From the NCBI RefSeq assembly GCF_013248995.1, contig NZ_JABRPK010000001.1, positions 1,240,001-1,304,000 of the forward strand: a DNA stretch of 64,000 bases, written 5' to 3'. The number at the start of each line of letters is the position of its first letter. The first letter of the stretch is position 1. The DNA is from Frigoribacterium sp. VKM Ac-2836 (GTDB lineage Bacteria > Actinomycetota > Actinomycetes > Actinomycetales > Microbacteriaceae). Shown here piece after piece: positions 57,880-64,000 of this stretch. The notes beneath the pieces were generated by a model. It was not told the DNA's origin, did no database searches, and worked only from the letters and a program-made list of their open reading frames with translations. The position numbers and the translations under genes are program-made.

Positions 57880-58281
57880 TCAGATCGCGGTCCGCCGCCC
57901 CGATCCCCCGAAGCCGATCGAGACGTCGAGGCGCCAGGCCTTCGGCTCGCCGGAGGCGTGGGTCGTCCCCACGAAGCGCAGCCGGTCGCCGGCTCCGAGG
58001 CTCAGCACGCCGTGCACGTCGAGGTTCTCGCCGAGCCGGAAGACGATCTCGTGCTCGTCGAGCAGCCCGTCGTCGACCCTGGCGCCGAAGGTGGCGCCGT
58101 CGAACGTCACCGGCACGTCCCGGAAGATCAGCGACGGCGGCTCGTCCGACCAGTCGGCCACCTCGGGCACCCGCCCGGCGACGATGCGGGCGTCCAGGAC
58201 GCCGTCGTGGCCGAGGGTGACCGAGGAGGCGCGCAGGTCGATGCCGAGGTCGTCACCGTCGAGGCGAAAGCGGTTCTCCAC
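57880..58281 (-). CDS. Uncharacterised 133-residue protein
   Basis: I do not recognise this protein. It starts GTG at 58281 and is rich in alternating hydrophobic and charged residues (LDARIVAGRVPEVADW, SLIFRDVPVTFDGATFGARV, HEIVFRLGENLDVHGVLSLGAGDRLRFVGT), which suggests an all-beta fold, perhaps a small barrel or jelly roll. There is no signal peptide or membrane segment. Third codon positions are strongly G/C as in neighbouring genes, and the opposite-strand open frame lacks protein-like composition, which supports this strand. It is divergent from the LLM oxidoreductase gene, with 66 bases between. Confidence 0.65.
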   Translation of the reverse strand: MENRFRLDGDDLGIDLRASSVTLGHDGVLDARIVAGRVPEVADWSDEPPSLIFRDVPVTFDGATFGARVDDGLLDEHEIVFRLGENLDVHGVLSLGAGDRLRFVGTTHASGEPKAWRLDVSIGFGGSGRRTAI

Positions 58282-58347
58282 GGCACCACGCTATCCAGCA
58301 CGAGCGCCCGGCGGAATGGTCTGGCGACGCCGGAGGTTCGCCCGATC

Positions 58348-59391
58348 ATGAAGAAACGCATCGGGTTCCTGTCGTTCGGTCACTACCAGGACGTGCGCGG
58401 CTCGGCGACGCCGACCGCCCGGGAGGCGCTGGTCCAGTCGATCGAGCTGGCCGAGGCCGCCGAGGACATCGGCATCGACGTGGCCGCGGTGCGCGTGCAC
58501 CACTTCGTGCGGCAGGCCGCGAATCCGTTCCCGCTGCTCGCGGCGATGGCCGCGCGCACGAGCCGCATCGAGCTCGGCACGGGCGTCATCGACATGCGCT
58601 ACGAGAACCCGCTCTCGATGGCCGAGCAGGCCGCGGCCGCGGACCTGATCAGCGCAGGTCGTCTGCAGCTCGGCGTGAGCCGGGGATCACCCGAGCCCGC
58701 CCTGCGGGGCTGGGAGGCATTCGGCCACGTCCCCCTCAACGGCGAGAGTGACGCCGACCTCGCCCGTCGGCACACCGAGCTGTTCCGGGCGGCGATCGAC
58801 GGCGCCGACGTCGCCGAGTCCGACCCGAAGATGACCGGCTGGTCGCAGGGGCTCTCGGTCGAGCCCCGCTCCCCCGGCCTCGGCGAGCGCATCTGGTGGG
58901 GATCGGGTAGTCGGTCGACGGCCGTCTGGACCGGCGAACAGGGCATGAACCTGATGAGCAGCACCTTGTTGACCGAGGACACCGGGGTGCCGTTCGACGA
59001 GCTGCAGGCCGAGCAGATCTCCCTGTACCGCGAGGCCTACCGCGCCGCCGGGCACACCCGTGAGCCGCGGGTGTCGGTGAGTCGCAGCGTGATCCCGATC
59101 ACGACGGACGAGGACCGCCGGTACTTCGGCGTCCGAGCCCAGTCCGACTCGCAGGACCAGGTCGGGCTGCTCGACGGCGTGCAGTCGCGCTTCGGCAAGA
59201 GCTATGTCGGCGAACCCGACGTGATCGCCGAGCAGTTGGCCGCCGACGCCGCGGTCCGGGACGCCGACACGATCCTGCTGACGGTGCCGAACCAGCTCGG
59301 GGTCGCCTACAACGCGCGCCTGCTGCAGACGGTGGCCGACCACGTCGCGCCGGCCTTCGGCTGGGTGCCGAACCTGGCCCGCGCGAGCTGA
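58348..59391 (+). CDS. LLM-class flavin-dependent oxidoreductase
   Basis: A 347-residue luciferase-like (LLM) flavin oxidoreductase. It starts KKRIGFLSFGHYQD, has VAAVRVHHFVRQAANPFPLLAAMAARTSRIELGTGVIDMRYENPLSMAEQAAAADLISAGRLQLGVSRGSPEPAL and VTVP-type ends, the usual (beta/alpha)8 family sequence with the flavin-binding elements. It may use FMN or F420; substrates are unknown, and such enzymes act in degradation of alkyl compounds or in secondary metabolism. GGAGG lies upstream of the ATG at 58348. It is followed by a CE7 esterase gene after 61 bases. Confidence 0.9.
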   Translation: MKKRIGFLSFGHYQDVRGSATPTAREALVQSIELAEAAEDIGIDVAAVRVHHFVRQAANPFPLLAAMAARTSRIELGTGVIDMRYENPLSMAEQAAAADLISAGRLQLGVSRGSPEPALRGWEAFGHVPLNGESDADLARRHTELFRAAIDGADVAESDPKMTGWSQGLSVEPRSPGLGERIWWGSGSRSTAVWTGEQGMNLMSSTLLTEDTGVPFDELQAEQISLYREAYRAAGHTREPRVSVSRSVIPITTDEDRRYFGVRAQSDSQDQVGLLDGVQSRFGKSYVGEPDVIAEQLAADAAVRDADTILLTVPNQLGVAYNARLLQTVADHVAPAFGWVPNLARAS

Positions 59392-59406
59392 GCCGCTCCT
59401 CCTGCA

Positions 59407-59416
59407 CCGCGCCTCC
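59407..59416. repeat. CCGCGCCTCC dispersed motif
   Basis: An intergenic copy (context CACCGCGCCTCCTGG) between the LLM oxidoreductase and CE7 esterase genes. Confidence 0.6.
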
Positions 59417-59452
59417 TGGGCTGCCGTCGCGGGCTGCGGTAGACAAGGGGGC

Positions 59453-60415
59453 ATGTTCACCGACCTGCCCGAGCCCGCGCTGCGGGAGTACCGAAGCACG
59501 CAGACCGACCCCGAGGATTTCGACGAGTTCTGGGCGACGACGCTCGCCGAGACACGTGCCCACCCGCTCGACCTCCGCGTCGAGCGGGTGGAGACGGGCC
59601 TGACGACGGTCGACGTCTTCGACGTGACCTTCGCCGGGTGGGCGGGGCAGCCCGTTCGAGCGTGGCTGCGCGTGCCGGCCGGGGTGGCCGGACCCCTGCC
59701 GGCGGTCGTGCAGTTCGTCGGCTACGGCGGAGGGCGGGGCGCCGCGGTCGAGAACCTGTTCTGGTCCTCCGCCGGGTTCGCGCACCTGCAGATGGACACC
59801 CGGGGTCAGGGCTCGGGCTGGAGCCTCGGCGCCACCCCCGACCCGGACGGTTCGGGCCCCGCCCACCCCGGCGTCATGACGCGGGGCATCGACTCGCGTG
59901 AGACCTACTACTACCGGCGGGTGTTCATGGACGCCGTCCGGGCCGTCGAGGCCGCTCGGGGGCTCGACGTCGTCGACGCGACCCGCGTGTCCGTCGTCGG
60001 CGGCAGCCAGGGCGGCGGCATCGCCCTCGCCGTGGCGGGCCTCGTCCCCGACCTCGCCGCCGTCGCGGCGTACGTGCCGTTCCTCTGCGACTTCCGTCGG
60101 GCGACCGTCATCACCGACGCCGACCCGTACAAGGAGATCGGGCGTTACCTGGCGGTCCATCGGCACCGCGCCTCCTCGGTCCACGAGGTGCTCGCCTACT
60201 TCGACGGCGTCAACTTCGCCCGGCGGGCATCGGCGCCCGCCCTCTTCACGACGGCGCTGATGGACCCGACCTGCCCGCCGTCGACGGTCTTCGGCGCGTT
60301 CCACGCGTACGCCGGACCGGCGGACGTCACGGTGTGGCCGTACAACGGGCACGAAGGCGGCGGGTTCGAGGACGACCTGCTGGCGCTGTCCCTGTTCCGC
60401 GGCGTCAGGGCCTGA
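59453..60415 (+). CDS. CE7-family acetyl esterase (acetyl xylan/cephalosporin C deacetylase type)
   Basis: A 320-residue alpha/beta-hydrolase of the CE7 carbohydrate esterase family. It begins FTDLPEPALREYRSTQTDPEDFDEFW, typical of the family's N-terminus. The nucleophile Ser lies in GGSQGGG, RGQGSG upstream holds the oxyanion region, the Asp is in ALMDPTCPPSTVF and the catalytic His in YNGHEGGG. These enzymes remove acetyl groups from short xylo-oligosaccharides and also from cephalosporins. No signal peptide is present, so it acts inside the cell on imported substrates. There are no glycoside hydrolases in the window. Confidence 0.93.
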   Translation: MFTDLPEPALREYRSTQTDPEDFDEFWATTLAETRAHPLDLRVERVETGLTTVDVFDVTFAGWAGQPVRAWLRVPAGVAGPLPAVVQFVGYGGGRGAAVENLFWSSAGFAHLQMDTRGQGSGWSLGATPDPDGSGPAHPGVMTRGIDSRETYYYRRVFMDAVRAVEAARGLDVVDATRVSVVGGSQGGGIALAVAGLVPDLAAVAAYVPFLCDFRRATVITDADPYKEIGRYLAVHRHRASSVHEVLAYFDGVNFARRASAPALFTTALMDPTCPPSTVFGAFHAYAGPADVTVWPYNGHEGGGFEDDLLALSLFRGVRA

Positions 60416-60431
60416 GCCCGAATCGGCCCGC

Positions 60432-60489
60432 CGAGATGTCACGACTGGCCGCTCAGCTTCACAGGTGAGCGGCCAGTCGTGACATCTCG
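60432..60489. repeat. Long palindrome, family member 2
   Basis: Perfect 24-base arms separated by a ten-base spacer. Each arm, from outside in, reads CGAGATGTCACGAC, TGG, CCGCTCA. The core GTCACGACWKGCCGCTCA is shared with the palindrome at 52534-52587, in spite of the different spacer. It lies between the CE7 esterase and quinone oxidoreductase genes, both on the plus strand, and could end transcription of the first. Confidence 0.9.
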
Positions 60490-60536
60490 ACAGGGCCGGT
60501 GGAACAGTTCGAGGTCGGTTCTGGTTGGCTCCGGGC

Positions 60537-61568
60537 ATGAAGTCGATCGTGTACTCCGAGACCGGACCCGCCCCCACCGTGCTGCAGCTCGTCGACCGCG
60601 ACCTGCCCGAACCCGCCGCCGGCGAGGTGCGGGTGCGCGTCGTGTTCTCGGGCGTCAACCCCACCGACTGGAAGTCCCGCGCCGGCGGCGGCCCCGGCGA
60701 ATCGCTGCCGTTCCCCGAGGTCACGCCGAACCAGGACGGCTCGGGCATCGTCGACGCGATCGGCGAGGGCGTCACCGGCCTGTCGGTCGGCGACCGCGTC
60801 TGGACCTATCTCTCGGCCCACCAACGCCCCACCGGCACCGCGCAGGAGTTCACCGTCCTGCCGGCCTCGCGCGTCGTCCCGCTGCCCGAGGGCGTCGGCC
60901 TCGACGTCGGCGCGAGCCTCGGCGTCCCCGCCATGACCGCCCACCGCGCGCTCACCGTGTGGGAGGACGGCCCGAGCCGCCTGACCGCCGGCAGCCTCGA
61001 CGGTGCCGTCGTCCTCGTCGCGGGAGGCGCGGGTGCGGTCGGTCACGCCGCCATCCAGCTCGCGCGCTGGGCCGGAGCGACCGTCGTGACGACCATCAGC
61101 AGCGACGAGAAGGCCGCCCTCGCCACGGCCGCCGGCGCCCACCACGTCGTCAACTACCGCACGGGCGATGCCGCCGCCGAGATCCGCGAGATCGCACCCG
61201 ACGGCGTCGACGTCGTCGTCGAGGTCGCGATCTCGCAGAACGCCGAGCTGCTCTCCGAGGTCGTCGCACACCGCGCCTCGGTCGCGATCTACGCCGACAA
61301 CGGCGGCGACACGACGACCATCCCGATCCGCGCGAACATGATCACCAACACCCGGTTCCAATTCGTGCTGCTCTACACGGTGGGCGAGGAGGCGCTGCAG
61401 GCCGCCGTCGAGGACGTCACCGCGGCCCTGCGCGACGGCGTCCTGCCCGTCGGCGAGACCGCCGGCCTGCCGCTGCACACCTTCCCCCTCGCCGAGACGG
61501 CAGCCGCCCACGAGGCCGTCGAGGGCGACGTCGTCGGCAAGGTGCTGATCGAGGTCTCGGCCGAGTAG
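60537..61568 (+). CDS. Zinc-free NADPH:quinone oxidoreductase (MDR family)
   Basis: A 343-residue medium-chain dehydrogenase/reductase of the quinone oxidoreductase type. It lacks the zinc-binding pattern of alcohol dehydrogenases. The GroES-like N-domain has VVFSGVNPTDWKSR and VTPNQDGSGIVDAIGEGVTGLSVGDRVW, and the NADP Rossmann motif is VLVAGGAGAVGHAAIQLARWAGATVV. It reduces quinones or activated alkenes; the natural substrate is unknown. I chose the ATG at 60537; a TTG-led frame four codons earlier is open. Confidence 0.92.
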   Translation: MKSIVYSETGPAPTVLQLVDRDLPEPAAGEVRVRVVFSGVNPTDWKSRAGGGPGESLPFPEVTPNQDGSGIVDAIGEGVTGLSVGDRVWTYLSAHQRPTGTAQEFTVLPASRVVPLPEGVGLDVGASLGVPAMTAHRALTVWEDGPSRLTAGSLDGAVVLVAGGAGAVGHAAIQLARWAGATVVTTISSDEKAALATAAGAHHVVNYRTGDAAAEIREIAPDGVDVVVEVAISQNAELLSEVVAHRASVAIYADNGGDTTTIPIRANMITNTRFQFVLLYTVGEEALQAAVEDVTAALRDGVLPVGETAGLPLHTFPLAETAAAHEAVEGDVVGKVLIEVSAE

Positions 61569-61612
61569 TCGCGGAGCGCCGCGGCGACGGGCGCGGGTGG
61601 CGCGGCGCTGGT

Positions 61613-61618
61613 TAGGCT
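61613..61618 (+). promoter_or_regulatory. Leaderless -10 of the metallo-beta-lactamase-fold gene
   Basis: TAGGCT ends six bases before the GTG at 61625, with no Shine-Dalgarno sequence between. Confidence 0.65.
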
Positions 61619-61624
61619 CGCGGG

Positions 61625-62674
61625 GTGACCGACGCCGCCCGCCGACCCGCGCCTCCCGCGCCTCCCGTCCCGCTCAGCCCGGTGCAGGCCGACGCCGTTC
61701 GTCGTCGGGAGCTGCCGCCCGTCGAGGAGGTCCGTCACGGCGTCTGGTCGGTCGCGTTCGAGTTCGGCGACGGTATCGACGACCACTCGCTGGGCTACGT
61801 CGTCGAGGGCTCTGACGGCGCCCTGACCGTCATCGACCCCGGCTGGGGCATCGACGGCAACCTCGACCGCCTCGAGAGCGCCCTCGCCGACGTCGACCAC
61901 TCGCTCGCCGACATCGACCTGATCGCCGTCACCCACCTGCACGCCGACCACCTGGGCGGTGCCGAGGCGCTGCGCCGGGTCTCCGGCGCCCGGATCGCCC
62001 TGCACGCCGCCGAGCAACGCGCGCTGGGCGGGCGCACGTCCGACGCCGCGGCCGCCGACGCCGACATCGCCCGATGGGGTGCCCCGGCCGCGGACGAAAA
62101 GGCGCTGGTCGCGTCGTGGGGGTCCGGTCGCCACCTGCCTGCGGTCACCGCCGATCTGCTGCTCGAGGACGGCGACCTGCTGCCGGTCGCGGGGCGCCTG
62201 CTGCGCGCGGTCCACACCCCGGGCCACACCGCGGGTCACCTCTGTTTCGTCGAGCCCGAGCAGCGCCTCGTCTTCACGGGTGACCACGTGCTGCCCCGGA
62301 TCAACCCCGGCATCGGTCTCGGCGGTCGCACCGGGACGAACCCGCTGACCGACTACCTCGCCTCGCTCGACCGGATGGCGACGCTCGACGTCGCCGGGCC
62401 CGACGCCCTCGAGGTCTGCCCGGGCCACGAGTACCGCTTCACCGGCCTGCGCGAGCGGGCCGAGGAACTCCTCGCCCATCGGGCCGACCGCAGCCGTGAC
62501 GCAGCCGCGGCCCTCGACGACCTCACCCGGCCCACGGTGTGGCAGGTCGCCGAGCGCATGTCGTGGAGCGGCGGCATCTCGTCGCTGCACGGCTACCGGC
62601 TCGGCTCGGCCCTCGCGCAGACCGAGTGGCACGTGCAGGCATTCGGACGAGCCCACGAGCTACGACCCGCCTGA
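61625..62674 (+). CDS. Metallo-beta-lactamase-fold hydrolase
   Basis: A 349-residue protein with the metallo-beta-lactamase fold. The metal motif is THLHADHLGG, followed by HTPGHTAGHLCFVE, VFTGDHVL and CPGHEYRF, so all ligands of a di-metal site are present. The C-terminal domain (about residues 270-349) resembles the winged-helix-like end found in beta-lactamase-2-like proteins. The substrate is unknown; possibilities are lactones, thioesters and glutathione-like conjugates. The first 20 residues contain PAPPAP, encoded by two overlapping CCGCGCCTCC copies. The start is leaderless. Confidence 0.9.
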   Translation: MTDAARRPAPPAPPVPLSPVQADAVRRRELPPVEEVRHGVWSVAFEFGDGIDDHSLGYVVEGSDGALTVIDPGWGIDGNLDRLESALADVDHSLADIDLIAVTHLHADHLGGAEALRRVSGARIALHAAEQRALGGRTSDAAAADADIARWGAPAADEKALVASWGSGRHLPAVTADLLLEDGDLLPVAGRLLRAVHTPGHTAGHLCFVEPEQRLVFTGDHVLPRINPGIGLGGRTGTNPLTDYLASLDRMATLDVAGPDALEVCPGHEYRFTGLRERAEELLAHRADRSRDAAAALDDLTRPTVWQVAERMSWSGGISSLHGYRLGSALAQTEWHVQAFGRAHELRPA

Positions 62675-62736
62675 CACCTGCCCGAGTACGTCGCGAGGCG
62701 ACCGGCCTACTCTCGAGCGCGGCCCCGGGGGACGCA

Positions 62737-62746
62737 CCGCGCCTCC
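62737..62746. repeat. CCGCGCCTCC dispersed motif
   Basis: An intergenic copy (context CACCGCGCCTCCTGC) in the 104-base gap before the patatin-like gene. A normal ribosome binding site, GAGGAGAG, lies separately closer to the ATG. Confidence 0.6.
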
Positions 62747-62778
62747 TGCCCGGGCCGACACCACGATCGAGGAGAGAC

Positions 62779-63654
62779 ATGAGCACGACCACGCCCCCCA
62801 CCCGCACCGCCCTCGTCCTGGGCGGCGGAGGCATCACCGGCATCGCCTGGGAGCTCGGCGTGCTGTCGAGGCTGCTCGAGGCGGGCGTCCCCGTAGACGA
62901 CGCCGACCTCGTCGTGGGCACGTCGGCCGGATCGGTCGTCGGGACGATGGTGCGGCTCGGTCGCGTCGACGAGGGGCTCCGCGAGCAGTTCGAGGACGTC
63001 GCCGACCTGCCGTCGGGCTCGATCGACCCCGAGGTCTTCCAGCAGACACTCGGCCAGGCCCTCGCGGGGGCGACCACCCATCAGGAGGCGCGTGCCCGGA
63101 TCGGCGCGCTGGCCCGCGAGACACCCGTGGTCGCCGACGAGCCCGAGCTCGTCACCGCGATGCGGGACCGCTTCGGAGGCGCGGCCTGGCCAGGCGCGGC
63201 CCTCACCGTCTGCACCGTGGACGCCACCGACGGCACGTTCCGCCCGCTGGACGCCGGCTCGGGCGTCGACCTGTACCGGGCCGTGGCGGCGAGCTGCTCG
63301 GTACCCGTGGTCTGGCCGACGGTCGAGGTCGACGGCCGCCCGACGATGGACGGTGGCGTGCGGTCGGGGACCAACGCCGACCTCGCCGACGCCTACGACC
63401 GCGTGCTGGTGCTGTCCTGCGGCCCCGAACTCGACGTCTCACCGCTCGGCCCGACCCTGCCCCAGGTCGTCGCGGCCCGTCGCACCGCCGGGCGCGAGGT
63501 CCTCGTGGTCGAGGCCGACGCCGAATCCCTGCGGGCGTTCGGCACCGACGTGCTCGCCACCAGCACCCGACGCCCGGCCGCCGAAGCCGGTCGCCGGCAG
63601 GCCGACACCGTCCTCGACGACGTCCGCGCCTTCTGGACGGGCGTCTCCGCCTGA
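62779..63654 (+). CDS. Patatin-like phospholipase
   Basis: A 291-residue patatin/RssA-type hydrolase. It has the oxyanion-hole glycines LVLGGGGITGIAWELGVL, the nucleophile motif GTSAGSVVG (Ser of GTSAG) and the catalytic Asp in MDGGVRSGTNADL. Family members are phospholipase A-like acyl hydrolases; there is no signal sequence, so it is cytosolic or membrane-associated. GAGGAGAG precedes the ATG at 62779. Confidence 0.93.
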   Translation: MSTTTPPTRTALVLGGGGITGIAWELGVLSRLLEAGVPVDDADLVVGTSAGSVVGTMVRLGRVDEGLREQFEDVADLPSGSIDPEVFQQTLGQALAGATTHQEARARIGALARETPVVADEPELVTAMRDRFGGAAWPGAALTVCTVDATDGTFRPLDAGSGVDLYRAVAASCSVPVVWPTVEVDGRPTMDGGVRSGTNADLADAYDRVLVLSCGPELDVSPLGPTLPQVVAARRTAGREVLVVEADAESLRAFGTDVLATSTRRPAAEAGRRQADTVLDDVRAFWTGVSA

Positions 63655-63689
63655 GCGCCGACGCGCGGACCGCGGGGGCGGCGGGCCGG

Positions 63690-63695
63690 TACCCT
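63690..63695 (+). promoter_or_regulatory. Leaderless -10 of mshA
   Basis: TACCCT ends six bases before the GTG at 63702. Confidence 0.55.
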
Positions 63696-63701
63696 CGGCA
63701 G

Positions 63702-64000
63702 GTGACCACCGCCTCCCCCATGCTCCGCATCGCCCTCGTGTCGTTGCACACGTCCCCCGGTGCCGAGCCCGGGTCGGGTGACGTCGGCGGCATGAACGTC
63801 GTCGTGCGCAACCAGGCCGAGGCGCTCGGCGCCGCCGGGCACGAGGTCGAGATCCTGACCCGTCGCTCCTCGCCCGACGAACCCGCGAGCCTCGCCCTGT
63901 CGCCCGGCGTCACCCTGCGGTTCCTCGACGCCGGCCCGGCCGAGCCCGTCACGAAGGGCCGCAACGAGCTCTTCGTGGACGAGTTCCGCGACCGGCTCGC
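63702..64000 (+). CDS. mshA: D-inositol-3-phosphate glycosyltransferase MshA, N-terminal part
   Basis: The first about 99 codons of a GT4 glycosyltransferase; the gene continues past the window's right edge. It begins MLRIALVSLHTSPGAEPGSGDVGGMNVVVRNQAEALGAAGHEVEILTRR, which matches MshA, the enzyme that joins GlcNAc to 1L-myo-inositol-1-phosphate in the first step of mycothiol synthesis. The SGDVGGMNVVV segment is characteristic of MshA among GT4 enzymes. The GTG start at 63702 is leaderless. A start at the inner ATG (63720) is possible. Confidence 0.88.
   Translation, partial: MTTASPMLRIALVSLHTSPGAEPGSGDVGGMNVVVRNQAEALGAAGHEVEILTRRSSPDEPASLALSPGVTLRFLDAGPAEPVTKGRNELFVDEFRDRL

Overview
The window is a stretch of high-GC actinobacterial chromosome, most likely from Microbacteriaceae (Curtobacterium/Frigoribacterium-type). 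The evidence is the complete dcw division/cell-wall cluster with Wag31 and SepF, many GTG starts and leaderless promoters, GarA/FtsR-type regulators, an MshA mycothiol gene, and a MurE specificity loop unlike the meso-DAP type. I see no tRNA, rRNA, CRISPR array, insertion sequence or prophage gene. No gene-free stretch exceeds 300 bases.

Region 1 (1-26.5 kb) is read almost entirely on the minus strand. In transcription order it runs: DUF3040 protein, mraZ, rsmH, an ftsL-like gene, ftsI, murE, murF, mraY, murD, ftsW, murG, murC, ftsQ, ftsZ, yggS, sepF, yggT, divIVA/wag31, lspA, rluD, dnaE, then hisD and nrdR (cut by the window edge). Most stop/start pairs from rsmH to murC overlap by four bases, so translation is probably coupled. 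The mraZ promoter carries three 10-bp-phased GTGGRG boxes. ftsZ has its own upstream region with a long inverted repeat.

Region 2 (26.5-37.5 kb) follows the gene order known in Mycobacterium tuberculosis downstream of its dcw cluster: polyprenyl synthase, Rv2175c-type DNA-binding protein, a PASTA kinase of the PknL type, class II DAHP synthase, PlsC-type acyltransferase, ROK glucokinase, FadD15-type acyl-CoA synthetase, then peptide deformylase. A secreted LysM/transglycosylase-like gene lies between the Rv2175c homologue and the kinase.

Region 3 (37.5-45.2 kb) has an orphan ParA, two MerR regulators (Rv1830- and Rv1828/FtsR-like), a GarA/OdhI FHA protein and an HtrA-type protease. It also has three unusual proteins: a NUDIX-NYN fusion, a J-domain protein with a degenerate NERD domain, and a PGPGW membrane protein. 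The ftsZ upstream region and an FtsR-type regulator are therefore about 28 kb apart in the same window.

Region 4 (45.2-64 kb) is an accessory metabolic region: four aldo-keto reductases, a PEBP protein, an EI24 membrane protein, a ManD-type enolase-superfamily enzyme, a purine permease, LysR/MFS and TetR genes, an LLM flavin oxidoreductase, a CE7 esterase, a quinone oxidoreductase, a metallo-beta-lactamase-fold protein, a patatin-like protein and the start of mshA. Intergenic DNA here is rich in a short motif (core GGAGGCGCGG) and holds two related long palindromes. These are the most interesting unexplained sequences in the window.
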